Positions 1 to 10,197 of a DNA stretch of 64,000 bases are shown one piece after another. This DNA is from Nitzschia sp. DOCU1. Lineage: Eukaryota; Bacillariophyta; Bacillariophyceae; Bacillariales; Bacillariaceae. Position 1 is the first letter of the stretch. Every line of letters starts with the position of its first letter. The stretch lies in NCBI GenBank assembly GCA_951394045.1, contig OX595990.1, forward strand, positions 682,001 through 746,000. Direction: 5' to 3'. The translations under genes were made by a program, and so were the position numbers. The notes under the pieces were generated by a model. It had not been told where the DNA came from. It saw only the letters and a program-made list of their open reading frames with translations, and did not search any database.

Positions 1-1185
1 GAAGGATATAATCTGATACTCTTCCTGATTGTGGTCTTGGGAACTCCACTCTTGCTTAAGCATGATCTTCACGCTCTTCGACATACATGCTACGTTGGAT
101 TTTTGAGCTGTACCCTTTTGATGTTCGCTGTTGTATATCGCGCCTACCAAGCAGCCCATTCCGACGATCCACGGCGGGCACCGCTTCGGTGGTACTCGAC
201 CGATATTTCAGACTATGCCTTCGCCTTTCCTATTGTGGTGCTATGCTTCTTCTGTAGCTACAATGTTTTGGGGGTTCATTCGTCGCTACTCAACCCAACA
301 AGAGAGAGGCTCAAGTGCGTATTGGACACGAGCATGCTTCTATGTTTCTTGTAAGTAGAGTTCTACCTTGTCTCGCCACCCAGACCACGACGTCGTCTAA
401 CATGCTCTCATTTTTAAAGCCTATTCTATGCCGTGGGGTTGGGCGGCTACTTGTACGCACTTGACGAAACGAGAGACAATATTCTACTCAACTTCCCAAT
501 GAAAGATTCGTGTGTGGTGTTCGGAAGAATGGGATTTTGTTTCACTTTATTATTTGGTCTACCATTAGTAACACTTCCGTGTCGGGAGGCCTTTCGGGCC
601 GTGCCGTCTCAGATTCGAAACTGGAGAGTTGACGCCGCCTTGGCAAAAGAATTCAACGAAGTCGATCAACGCCGGAAAGAAGGAGCTCATCTAGTCATCA
701 ATGGAGTCGATTTTGATGAAACGGACCCCATGTTGGTGACGGAAGATCCAGAAAAGCTGCATGTGACCATGTTGACTTATGGTACTGCACATGGAGAAGA
801 ACATGTTATTGGATCACACGACGATGACGACAGAACTGCTGCAACAAGTGGCGCAGATACAGGTGACATGACTCACCTCACGGATGCCTCGGACAAAAAC
901 AATCTTCGATGGGATCCCGAGCTATTCATTCATGTGCTGGTGACTTTTCTAGTGGTTGGTATATGCTACTTCTTTGCCATTTCAGTTCCTGGGGTTGGCT
1001 TTGTGTGGAGTTTGGCGGGCTCGTCCATGGCTATTTTGATTGCTTTTATCGTCCCGACAGCTTGCTACCTTCGGATTCGGCATCACAAGAGCATCAATCC
1101 ACGATCTGTCTCGGCCTGGACTCTCCTTCTGATGTCCTGCATCGCGGCTCCTTTTTGCACTCACCAGGCACTGCGACACGGGTGA
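1..1185 (+). CDS. Amino-acid/auxin permease-type transporter, 3' part (5' end outside window)
   Basis: This is the C-terminal part of a multi-span membrane transporter. The frame is open from base 1. A GT-AG intron at 351-419 (69 nt) joins exon 1-350 to exon 420-1185 in frame. The join gives a continuous hydrophobic stretch ending in FYAVGLGGYLYAL. I see about seven membrane segments, including YAFAFPIVVLCFFCSYN, FCFTLLFGLPLVTLPC and the long LVVGICYFFAISVPGVG region. The layout of short polar loops, and the hydrophilic acidic loop around 640-900 before the last helices, fits the AAAP (SLC36/SLC38-like) amino-acid transporter family. That assignment is from family resemblance, not a database match. 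Substrate and membrane cannot be read from the sequence. The likely role is proton- or sodium-coupled amino-acid movement. Confidence 0.72.
351..419 (+). other. Intron of the transporter gene
   Basis: The donor is gtaagt at 351 and the acceptor is aaag ending at 419. Removing it keeps the frame across a phase-2 junction. Length 69 nt, typical of the short introns in this window. Confidence 0.8.
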
Positions 1186-1324
1186 CTATTAAAATTATCT
1201 ATGCATTGCACGATTCACTCATACATAGCATAAGCTTATGGTAAGCTTTGAAACACATATTATGTAAAGTGGGAAGGTCATGAAATAAGGACCACCCTAC
1301 GTAGCAGATGGGTAGCACAACTGC

Positions 1325-2803
1325 TTAAAGCGGTGGAGGGCACTTGAGCGACTGGATCTTTTCTCTCAAATGATGAGTGCCTCCTTCTGGTGACGGCGTT
1401 GGGCGCGTTGTACTGGGAGCCCTATTGTCGCTGCCAAGGTAGTTCAGACGCCCTTCTGGTGGTGGGCTACAAAAGAAATGTTCCGGGGGCACCTCGTAGT
1501 GCTTTCGCGGTACCATTACAGGAGTTTGGTACTGAGGACTAGTGACCTCGTCGATGCTGCTTCGTCGATTCCGTGGCTTTGTGGGAATATGATCCGAGTG
1601 TCCCCGATTAGGCAACGGATCCTCTCGGGCGCTTCTTCTCATTGGAGTCCTGAGGATTTCATCAGACGAGCCGTCTCTTACCCCAGCGCGGGGTGACCAA
1701 CGGCGCTCTCCTTTTCTGTCCGGTGTGCGCAAGAGGCCTCGAGAACGCCCGCGCCCCCTGACATTTTTTAGAGTACCTCCTGTGCCGATAGACATCCGTT
1801 CCGTCGTGAAAGAATCTGAGTGATCAACCTCCGAGGAGCTTCTACCAGTAGACGCACTATGCCGAGGCAGCCCATGAGATCCTCTACCGGTAGACGTGCT
1901 ATCGCGAGGCAGCTCAGATGGGCTAGACGGTATGGTCAAAGCTTGAAGATCTTTGTCATTCGGTTTTCCATGACGCTTTCTTGAGGGAGGACTCTTTCGA
2001 GGACTCTTCTTCGGTGATATGGTGATTTGAGGATACTCTTGTATTCCCTCGAGGGAAGAATCCTCTTGGTCTGTCCTTGTCAGGTCTGATTCAATACCAT
2101 CATCGGAAAGTTCGGGACATTCCAGCACAGTACCTTCGAACCGAAACCTTCGTCTGCTTTGCTCTTTCCAAATTTGGTCGGTTGGTGTTTGAGGAGCTTC
2201 TGAGCAAAATCTCATAGGATTCAAGTCACGCACTTGCAAATCTGTTTGGTCTCTTCTTCCTGTATCGTTCTTCAAGCCAAGAAGCTGTGGTAGACACGGT
2301 TCGGACAATATATGAGGAATAACCGGTGCGATACTCTGAGGTAAAGATGGATCTGATGATCGGTGAGGCACCATCAGTGGGCCAAACATCAAGGCTGGCG
2401 ACTTGATCGCCTCCGTGCTGAAAGCCTTTCCTCGCCAAGCGGCGCGACGATCTGCAGACTGAGGGCTGGCTGGTGGTACATCGTCATCGTCTACTAGCGT
2501 GAACAAGGCATGATTCACAATGGACTCTGGGGAAGACTTATCCCTTGTTTTCATTGAACGGTCGAACACCGAAGCAAGGGAGCTTGAAAAACTGCCGCTT
2601 GAGTTCCTACTCATGGAACCTTGTTTCAGCAAGGTCTGGCTGTGGATCTTGTCAGCCTTCGCCTCGATTGCAATATCCCTTGGCGGGGAATTGGTGGCAA
2701 CGCCATCCCTGTCTCCTGTTGACGATCCACCCCGGTGTATCATCATCTCGGTTGGAGCTTCAGCGAAGTTCCTATCCAATGTTGGATGGCAATTTCTTAC
2801 CAT
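1325..2803 (-). CDS. Hypothetical Ser/Pro/Arg-rich, probably disordered protein
   Basis: A single open frame of 492 residues starts at an ATG at 2803. I recognise no domain. The protein is rich in Ser, Pro, Arg and Asp and looks largely disordered. It carries many proline-directed phosphorylation-like sites, several followed by a basic residue: SPKK, SPRK, TPDRK and TPMRR. It also has a short internal duplication around RDSTSTGRGS / RHSASTGRSS. SPKK-type clusters occur in DNA- or microtubule-associated CDK substrates, so a regulated nuclear or cytoskeletal protein is possible, but this is inference. It is divergently transcribed from the BTB gene across a 0.78-kb gap, and its 3' end faces the transporter gene 140 bp away. 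No membrane segment or signal peptide is visible. Confidence 0.6.
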   Translation of the reverse strand: MVRNCHPTLDRNFAEAPTEMMIHRGGSSTGDRDGVATNSPPRDIAIEAKADKIHSQTLLKQGSMSRNSSGSFSSSLASVFDRSMKTRDKSSPESIVNHALFTLVDDDDVPPASPQSADRRAAWRGKAFSTEAIKSPALMFGPLMVPHRSSDPSLPQSIAPVIPHILSEPCLPQLLGLKNDTGRRDQTDLQVRDLNPMRFCSEAPQTPTDQIWKEQSRRRFRFEGTVLECPELSDDGIESDLTRTDQEDSSLEGIQEYPQITISPKKSPRKSPPSRKRHGKPNDKDLQALTIPSSPSELPRDSTSTGRGSHGLPRHSASTGRSSSEVDHSDSFTTERMSIGTGGTLKNVRGRGRSRGLLRTPDRKGERRWSPRAGVRDGSSDEILRTPMRRSAREDPLPNRGHSDHIPTKPRNRRSSIDEVTSPQYQTPVMVPRKHYEVPPEHFFCSPPPEGRLNYLGSDNRAPSTTRPTPSPEGGTHHLREKIQSLKCPPPL

Positions 2804-3582
2804 AAACTTTGGATGGAACTACAAAATGATCTAAGCCTGAAAGTTGTGGTGCGAGAATGAAATAAGCCGAGGATTTTTCGTTCGAAAATGCTCCCCTCGC
2901 AGTCATGATCTTCACAACGAAGCCTTTTCTGGCACCTTTGCACGTTAATGAGTTCGTTAGCCATGAAATTAAGGCGGATGCTCACATTTATGGCCAGGAT
3001 TTATGGCGTCAACGACTCCAGATTTACATGCACGTCATTCATGAGCATAAATATTTGCGTCATTTTTGTTGCTCCACCATGGATTGCGAAACGCCACGCG
3101 CATGTGATCGACACTCGTTGCCGATTTCGTTGACCTCAACTGAAAAAAGTGAGGCTGTGCTTGGCATGTGTTGCAACATGTAAAATTGGCGGCAGCATGA
3201 CTCAAACCTCCATTGCTGGTTCATCAATATTTCCGTTCACTTAGGGCGCCCCCGCCGAACGTCACCATCCAACTCCACAAATCTGTATACTCTATTGAAC
3301 TGCGGAATCTTCCTACCAAGCCCAGTCATGCATAATTTAGTCTTGTCGATGTCATAGCGACATCGGTACATAGGAGGTTCGATCGCCTACTTCCTACTTT
3401 CTTATTTGAATTTGGTGGCATTTTGACCCCGACAAAAAATTCTGCACATCCAACATCGGTTGACCCTCTCGCGGAAGCAGAAAGGAAACTCAAGGCGTTG
3501 ATCTCCATTTGCACTACTTGACTCGGACTCGACCGGATCTAGAGATCTCGTACCTCTGCTCATTCTTCGAAGGCGTGTCACC
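2804..3582. other. Divergent intergenic region, 779 bp
   Basis: Lies between the start of the Ser/Pro-rich gene (minus) and the start of the BTB gene (plus), so it should hold both promoters. Only short unconvincing frames are present. I see no repeat, RNA gene or clear motif. Confidence 0.5.
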
Positions 3583-5383
3583 ATGATGATGTCGATTACT
3601 ACTGCCCAAGTGGCGGTGATTCAGGATCTTTTGCAGTGCTTGCAAGATGAAGAAATGACAGATATCACTCTAGTGGGTCGGGATGGCGTCGACATTCACG
3701 CCAGTCGTTTTGTATTAGGGGCAAGAAGTCCTGTTTTAAAGCGAATGTTGTATGGAAAATTTCGAGAATCCAAGTCACAGAGCATTCCGTTCGACTACGA
3801 CGGCGTCATTTTAGAAGCCATCGTCGAGTACTGCTGCCGCAATGAGATTCCAAAGTTTCGACTGTACATTCACCGAAATGCTCATTCAGCGAGACGCTTA
3901 GTACAACTCTTCAAAGCCGCCGATTACCTAGAGTTGACTGGTTTAGCCAAGCTGGTGGCTCAAATGGCTCACAACTTAACCTGCCGGTATCCGCCACTCG
4001 CTTGCGCTGTCTACGACGAAGCCGATCTAGACACAAAAGTTTCTCAAGACGCACTCTTGATGATCCAGTGTCGCCCATACGTCACACTCCCTCCTGACAG
4101 AGAAAGTGAGGGAGGCATCGATTGCCTTTGTCCTTCAAAGCTGATGACGGTCTTTGTCGATAAGGACGTCAAAGCCAGTGAACTGTTCTTGTTCGAGATG
4201 CTTCAAAAGTGGTTGGAATTGTGCGACCACCCAGAGGGGCGTCGAGTGGCAGAGGAGTGCGCTTCACACCTTCATCTTGAAGACATTGAACCGCAAGATT
4301 TGTTGAGCGTAGTAAAAGCTTCCGGATTCTGCACCGACAAGAGCATAACAGATGCGATCACTACTCAAGCACTCAGAGCGTCGCAGAATCACATCTGGAG
4401 TTTGTCAAGCAGGGGGCGTCCGAATTCAGAGCGTATTCTCGTGGAAGGTGCCGGGGCCTCCAATGCCAATGGAATTTACTATCACATACATGGTCTCGCT
4501 AATGGTGATTTATACAGCAAACGGGAAGTCGCCTGCGGGCAGCAACACGTATATACTCTCAGCATTTCCGCCACTGAGGATGGCATGACCGAATGCCGTA
4601 TCTTCTGCAGTCAATTGCTTTCTCACAAGGCAGTTCGTACCTTGGCAAAGAATCGAACCACTCGGGACTCCTCATTTCAGCCGCTCCTTCAGGTTGTTCG
4701 AATCGACGATGAATCCTGGGCGAGCGACGAAGCGCGAATGGTATCACACGTTCCGACCTCATTTCTCAACAACAGGGGAACTAGCAAGTACACCAAAGTA
4801 AGTACCGGAAATCCGTCATTTTCGTTTGAGATCATTACCTGGCTAACTTGACGTTTTGGTGCTACAGCTCCAACTATCGGATGGTGATCACTTCATCAAT
4901 GCACGCATCCGGACGTCGGCCATCAAGAACAAAGAGATCATGCAGAATAGCCTCATCAAGGTGCTGGATTTCGACAAATATGTCACCGATGGCTGCGTCG
5001 CTGTTCACTTGAAAAAGGTTTCCGTTGCAAGTCAGGACCCGGGATACAGATTTGGAAATCCAGCATACTATTTCGATCTGTTCGATGAAACAGACGAAGA
5101 CGATAGTCAGGAAGTTATCAACCAAAATGAGAGTCCTATCGAAGCGGAAATCAGCCAACGACTCATCAAAGACAAAGATGGCATTGAGAAGATTCCACAA
5201 CAAGATCAGACTTTGATGGAAATGTACTCGTGTAGGTTTGCTAGTCATGAAAAACCTATTCATTCCAAAATTCCCATCACTGGGTGGAAAGTGGATAGCC
5301 ATGGATGTGATCCTGTTCCAAGGACCCGTTGGATACCAGGGGCAGTGCCCAAGTCGACGTCGGCGAAGGATCAACAGAAGTAA
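3583..5383 (+). CDS. BTB/POZ protein with C-terminal RPA70N-like OB-fold domain
   Basis: Two exons (3583-4797 and 4868-5383) encode about 576 residues. Residues ~10-100 form a BTB/POZ domain: DITLV, then ASRFVLGARSPVLKRML, then AIVEYCC. A BACK-like helical stretch follows. Residues ~285-355 contain a GAG..NG.Y segment. Residues ~365-470 resemble the N-terminal protein-interaction OB-fold of replication protein A subunit 1 (RPA70N): PLLQVVRID, LQLSDGDHFINARI, IKVLDFDKY and the terminal GNP motif. BTB proteins often dimerise and serve as CUL3 ubiquitin-ligase adaptors. RPA70N binds acidic peptides of DNA-repair proteins. Adaptor work in DNA-damage or replication control is therefore inferred. 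The start is the first of three consecutive ATGs. The 3' end after residue ~520 is uncertain, and another small exon could follow. Confidence 0.7.
4798..4867 (+). other. Intron of the BTB-RPA70N gene
   Basis: A phase-0 GT-AG intron of 70 nt (gtaagt...gctacag). It falls inside the RPA70N-like domain. Splicing is needed to connect the first and second halves of that domain, which supports the fusion being real. Confidence 0.8.
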
Positions 5384-6492
5384 ATACGCAGGGGTGAGCT
5401 CACTTCCCAAGCGGCATTGAGTCGACTCGTTAAACTGCAAAATGTGATCACTGTGAGGAACTATGTTGATGCGGGCACTGTGTTCCTCATGGTGCGAACC
5501 AGAGTCTTCGGGCATCCAACAATCTCGAATATTGTTAGAAGAACCATGTCACCATCTTCAGCAGGCGAGCATTCGGGAATCAAAGGCAAGTATTCTGCTT
5601 TCTGTCTACCTTTCTGGCCAAAGACGCTGTAGCTATTGCAGTGGTCCGGTCAAGGCATGGTGGATCAGAGCTCTTTTACGTAGTCTGCTTAACTTACGCC
5701 TATCCTAGCTAAACATCTCCCAGCTTTACTTTGCTTTTTAGCCCCATAGGCAATCAATAGACACGAACTTATGTGAAGACAAACAACACCCCAAGCTATG
5801 ATTGCAGCCCATACCGGTAGCCATGCATGAACTGAGTATTGTGGTAGTAACATAGTACCAGGTACTGTTCTTGGTATAGTAAGGCACAGGCCTTGACTCA
5901 CATACAAGCACCGAGAGCCAAACAAATAAATCTCTAGTAATACAGATGCAAAATTTTCCGTTCAGCCCGGTTTCCTCGTTTGTAGCTGATCTTCATCTTT
6001 CAGAGATGAGGATGTGAATTACTTTTCGCTGCGCGAGATGGGCCGCCGTTTCGATCGATGCCGAAAAGGGGATGGTCTACTCAACGGCTCGAATTTACAT
6101 TTTGCAAAATTGATTTCGGTGAACCGGGCGACAATTTTGTGAGAGGATGCGGAGTGGATGCAACAGCGACATGACATCCGACACCCAAAATGAGATTCCC
6201 AATAAATAATTTCCTCTATGTGACGTTCTCCCGGCCGTTGAGGCCCCATTTTTTTGCTCTTACTTGGGCCATTCTTGGAGCATGTCACCGCATGGACTAT
6301 GGAGTTTTAGTCGTTTGGGCTTGTGCTGCTACACGACAAAAAAGTCAAGCAAACGCCGAAGGAGTTTCCAGTTCCGATAGGGTAGACGTGCGCATTGATT
6401 CTGTTTCGTCACTTTATTCCGTTGATGGATTGTACAAAGTGGCGTTTTCATAAAGCTCGAAGTCTGCATTCCATCATCTAGCACTTTAGACA
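5384..6492. other. Intergenic region, 1.1 kb
   Basis: Between the BTB gene and the silaffin-like gene, both on the plus strand. It contains the BTB 3' UTR and the silaffin-like promoter. A TGACGT hexamer lies at 6221-6226. Short frames here have no recognisable content, and I see no convincing gene. Confidence 0.45.
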
Positions 6493-7512
6493 ATGAGAGC
6501 GATACAACTGGCATCAATGATTATCGCAGTGGCGGCAAGCCCTATTTTAGCGCACGAGGAAATTGAGGCGGACATTTCAAGTGACGGAGTTATCATTCAG
6601 TCAAACGAAGAAAGATTTCAAATGGGCGAAGTCGTGAGTTGCAAAGGCATGGATCTGAATCAGGGTAATTCGTATCATCTCAATTATCTTCGTTTTCTTG
6701 TGTAACCGCAGTTTGACCCAGAAGACAGAGGGCTTCAGGCAAAGGGTATGGAAGCTTATGAGACAAGCCTCAAATCAACCAAATCACCTCTTCTAAAGTC
6801 CACGAAAGCTCCTAGCTTGAAATCAACCAAATCGCCTAGTCTAAAATCAACGAAGGCTCCCAGTTTAAAATCAACCAAAGCTCCCAGCTTAAAATCAACC
6901 AAGGCTCCCAGTCTCAAGTCAACCAAGGCGCCTTCCATCAAGTCATACAAAGGAACACTTGTGAAGTCGACAAAGGCACCATCTACTGATCGGCGGAGAT
7001 TGATTTTTGAAGATGATGAAGAGGAAGAAGATTTTGAAGCCACTACGGAATCAGAATTCGACGAAGAAGTCGATGATGAGGACGGAGAAGAACACCGCGA
7101 CCTTGAATCAGAGCTCGACGAAGAAGTCGATGACGAGGACGAAGAAGAACACCGCGATCTTGAATCAGAGCTCGATGAAGACGTCGATGAGGAATCAGAT
7201 ATCGAAGAAGAAGTCGACGAGGAGGAGGTTGATATTAGTCACCGAGAGCTCGCATCGACAAAGGCACCGGGGTACAAAGCTATGATAATGTCGGCCTTGA
7301 AATCTACAAAGTCTCCATCCCTGAAGTCTACCAAGGCGCCTTCACTCAAGTCCACAAAGGCACCAAGCTTGAAGTCTACAAAGGCACCTTCACTCAAGTC
7401 GACCAAATCACCCTCACTTAAATCGACAAAGGCACCTTCACTCAAGTCGACAAAGGCACCCAGCATCAAGTCCCGAAGGGAGTTGATTGTATTTGAAAAG
7501 AAGGGGGCGTAG
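6493..7512 (+). CDS. Secreted Lys/Ser/Thr-repeat protein, silaffin-like (candidate cell-wall/biosilica protein)
   Basis: Two exons (6493-6633 and 6712-7512, phase-0 intron of 78 nt) encode about 313 residues. The N-terminus MRAIQLASMIIAVAASPILA is a classic signal peptide. Then come two blocks of an eight-residue repeat built on KSTK(A/S)PSL. The first has eight KSTK units plus one KSYK, and the second has seven KSTK units. Between them is a strongly acidic block of E/D-rich repeats (HRDLESELDEEVDDED). Regularly spaced KxxK pairs among serines are the mark of diatom silaffins, whose lysines carry polyamines and whose serines are phosphorylated. R-x-L sites (RRL, HRDL, HREL, RREL) at the block borders match the processing sites described for diatom cell-wall proproteins. 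Function is inferred from composition. No conserved fold is expected. Confidence 0.68.
6634..6711 (+). other. Intron of the silaffin-like gene
   Basis: Donor gtgagt at 6634 and acceptor ccgcag ending at 6711. Using this donor keeps frame with the repeat exon (FDPEDRGLQAKG...). The alternative donor at 6665 runs straight into a stop, so it was rejected. Confidence 0.72.
6769..6983 (+). repeat. KSTK-repeat block 1 (24-bp units)
   Basis: Nine tandem units of about 24 bp encode LKSTK(A/S)P(S/L). Units differ mostly at synonymous positions (aaatcaacc / aagtccacg), so selection is on the peptide rather than recent DNA duplication. Confidence 0.85.
6991..7245 (+). repeat. Acidic repeat block between the lysine blocks
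   Basis: E/D-rich coding segment with an imperfect repeat of about 16 residues (HRDLESELDEEVDDED-type, twice full and once degenerate). It is bordered by RRRL on the left and HREL on the right. Confidence 0.75.
7297..7473 (+). repeat. KSTK-repeat block 2 (24-bp units)
   Basis: Seven tandem KSTK units and a degenerate eighth (IKSRREL) end the protein just before the short tail IVFEKKGA. Same unit as block 1. Confidence 0.85.
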
Positions 7513-7943
7513 CCTGTCTAGTTTTGAGCACGATGGCAATTCGGCGTCGTCATTGTCAGCTACACGAACTAGGAAGAGGTTTTCTGTAAAATTAAATGTT
7601 AACAAAATCTTGTGTTCAACTGTAATTCCATTTTTGGTAACACTTGACTGCGCGATAGAGGCGACCAGGCATGAAGGCGACCACATCCCATAACCTACGT
7701 CATCGCGCATCTGAATAAATCCCTATTGAAAGATCCTTCCATTGGCGCCCATCCGAAATCGATGTCCCTTTGAGGCGGTACCATGGGCGAATTTGACCCA
7801 GTCGACATGCATCTATCTTCACTTCAACAACAATGCCAGTCATATTGCGTGCCTGTCGTCACAATCTAGCATGTTGGCGTTGATGCGGATGTCCTACCCC
7901 TGAAAATAGAGTACATCTACGCCTATGCTCTTCACCAAACCAC
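7513..7943. other. Convergent intergenic region, 431 bp
   Basis: 3' flanks of the silaffin-like gene (plus) and the phosphatase gene (minus). Nothing further recognised. Confidence 0.5.
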
Positions 7944-9608
7944 TTAGCCTTGCAACACGCACTTCTGTGAAATGAAATCGTATTCAACTTTTCGGCCGTT
8001 TCCTCGGGTAAGGTAGTATCGATCGTTCACGGAAGCCTTTATCCACCATCCTTCCTCTTTCACCATCGTACCAAGCGTTGGATCACCAAATGATTTGTCG
8101 ATTCCGCCGGGATGGAGTCTAACATATTCGGCCGAATACGTAGATCCATCTTTGAGGAGACCCGATAGCTTGAGTTGATTGTCCGAGGGAGAAACGCCAA
8201 CAATTTCAACCATCGCTAGAGCAGTCCCCCGATTGTCGTCTGCTGAAGTGTCTGAGAAGGACGTATCGGCAGATACGATTTCGACACCTGTGTACAGCGC
8301 CGAAAGTACTGCTGGACAATCACTTGTAGGCTTGTGACCAACAACCACACGCTGAATTCCGTCCTTCAGCAACCAATCGGCGACCGTCTGGTCCATGGGA
8401 TCGCTGGAGACTTTCTCAAATGCCAAAGGATTAGTTTGTTCCATATCTTTGCGCCGTGGATCGTTGCGAATACGGGCTGCATGTTCCGTAGTAATGCATC
8501 CGCCATCCCCATAGCAGTTGCTGATGATGGAGCGACCCCACATGGCGGGGCGGTTTTGCAACGCCATGAGGGCTTCGCCCCCGCGGCTGGTTCGCTGTGC
8601 GTTCCAGAGGGGGCGATTTTGAAAGTCCTTCAATCCATGCTGCAGATATTGGTTGAGTGCCTTGGCCCATTCTTGAACATTGTCAATCATATCTGCTGGA
8701 GGTACCTTGTACCTTGGATTCTCAAATTTGGTATCGACCGATGGTACAAACTTCATGGTGGCCTGATCCACCGCTCCGTGGCAAAAGAGCGTATTGCCGA
8801 TACAAACTGCCACATCGGCAACCTGCATGTACTGCCAAAGCGATCCTTCAGTGCTCCCTACTTCGCGAATGAAGCTGTCAACAATGTCATTGTCAGAAAT
8901 CTCTGACTCTGGAACACCAGAGAGCAAAGACAACTCTTGCCGTCGAAACTCAAATGTCTTTGGACATCCCAGCGTGTGCTTCAGCATATAGTGTAGCCGT
9001 TTGACTCGAGTATTTAGATCATGTATCGTTTTTGTCGTGTCTGATTCGTCTTTTAGCTCTCGCTCGAGAAACTCTTGTAGTGTCGGTGCTTTGGGATCCC
9101 AATGGGGTGGGGGGATTTCGGAAATGGGTCGCGCCAAGTCGTCGTCGCTCAATTCGGCAGTGAACCGCAACTTGTTCAAATCCCGATTTCCCACTAGCAA
9201 ATAAACTCGATTGGGGTATCGACGCTTCAAGTCAACCAAGGCCCGTACCAAACGTATATCTCCCGGACCCTTGTCCACCGAGTCACCGCCAAAAACAAAG
9301 TAGGCATTCTCCTTCAGGTCCAAACGAAGCGCCGTCGACGCAGCGTCGCCGTCCACGCTCAATACATTGGATTCCTTCACATAGCGCAAAAAGTAGTCCA
9401 AGTTACCTTCAACGTCCGTCACGTATCCCAGATGAAACGGGGCGAGGCCATAATTATTCTTTTCGTGGTCCAATGCATCATCCCTCGACATTTCCACAGT
9501 CGATCGCCCCGGCCGAGAAACGGCAGTGGCGACGAAACCGGCAGTGACGCCTATAAGACACGAAGCCAGCAGAATACGGCAGCCTGTGGACGAAGATCGT
9601 AGCCTCAT
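7944..9608 (-). CDS. Calcineurin-like metallophosphoesterase with N-terminal presequence
   Basis: An intronless frame of 554 residues starts at the ATG at 9608. The N-terminus has a hydrophobic segment, ILLASCLIGVTAGFVATAV. The metallophosphoesterase signature follows in order: YVTDVEGN near residue 65, FGGDSVDKGPGD near 105, LVGNRDLNK near 140, a CHGAVD motif in the middle, and VVGHKPT toward the end. Together these supply the two-metal Asp/His/Asn ligand set of the family. The likely reaction is hydrolysis of a phosphomonoester on a protein or small molecule; the substrate is unknown. The TAG/FVA junction after the hydrophobic stretch would suit a bipartite plastid presequence, though secretion or ER residence is also possible. 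The C-terminal ~120 residues are a less conserved extension. Confidence 0.85.
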   Translation of the reverse strand: MRLRSSSTGCRILLASCLIGVTAGFVATAVSRPGRSTVEMSRDDALDHEKNNYGLAPFHLGYVTDVEGNLDYFLRYVKESNVLSVDGDAASTALRLDLKENAYFVFGGDSVDKGPGDIRLVRALVDLKRRYPNRVYLLVGNRDLNKLRFTAELSDDDLARPISEIPPPHWDPKAPTLQEFLERELKDESDTTKTIHDLNTRVKRLHYMLKHTLGCPKTFEFRRQELSLLSGVPESEISDNDIVDSFIREVGSTEGSLWQYMQVADVAVCIGNTLFCHGAVDQATMKFVPSVDTKFENPRYKVPPADMIDNVQEWAKALNQYLQHGLKDFQNRPLWNAQRTSRGGEALMALQNRPAMWGRSIISNCYGDGGCITTEHAARIRNDPRRKDMEQTNPLAFEKVSSDPMDQTVADWLLKDGIQRVVVGHKPTSDCPAVLSALYTGVEIVSADTSFSDTSADDNRGTALAMVEIVGVSPSDNQLKLSGLLKDGSTYSAEYVRLHPGGIDKSFGDPTLGTMVKEEGWWIKASVNDRYYLTRGNGRKVEYDFISQKCVLQG

Positions 9609-10197
9609 GGCTTGGTTGGATTTTTACGACTGCTCAAAGCATATCCTCATGGTTTGTCCATATTGATTGTGTTCCAGCGCGTCTCGGAAGAAAGTATGAG
9701 AGAGTGGCAACTTCGCCATTTTCATTTCATTTTTTCTTGCGCATACGTCATCGTGTGTGTGACGGACAGACACGTTTGCTGACGTGGGAGAGAGAAGTTG
9801 GCCAAGATTCATCACGGACGACGTAATGGCGTTGTGCAACTCCGACGACTTCTACTATGATACTAGTAGCAAGTCCAATGCTCCTCTACCGTGCTACCGA
9901 GAGAGAGATTCGGAATTTGCTACTAGTTAAAGGACGAAAAGTATGCTGGCGCTGTGTGATTCCTGCTGCATACACGTTGTAGTACGATATGGGTTATGGC
10001 AAGGTGTTTGAACAAATAGAGGCAGATCGTCTTTTCTTTGTTGGTATACTTCTTGAAGTATCCCAGTTTCCTTTCCAAGATGTCAGTCCCCTCATTCCAT
10101 GGAAAAAATGTAATATCGAAAACAAACAGGATATTCGGCTACCATCTTGTTTATAAACACTATGGCATGCCTGGTTTTTGTGCGTTCAATTGTAGGG
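9609..10197. other. Intergenic region, 589 bp
   Basis: Upstream of the phosphatase gene and downstream of the DHHC gene (both minus). It holds a TGACGT hexamer at 9780 and two ACTAGT-containing motifs near 9860 and 9925. No gene seen. Confidence 0.45.

Noticed and set aside
1895..1925. gcagctcagatgggctag, like a tRNA D-arm
   Set aside because: No matching acceptor stem, anticodon arm or T-arm; the stretch is inside the coding sequence of the Ser/Pro-rich protein.
5440..5510. Cys/His-rich reading (CDHCEELC, CGHC) resembling a zinc finger downstream of the BTB gene
   Set aside because: It is interrupted by a stop codon between the Cys pairs and another stop shortly upstream, and lies in a different frame from the gene.
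6665..6711. Alternative 47-nt intron in the silaffin-like gene
   Set aside because: Splicing at 6665 leads to an immediate stop codon; the donor at 6634 keeps frame.
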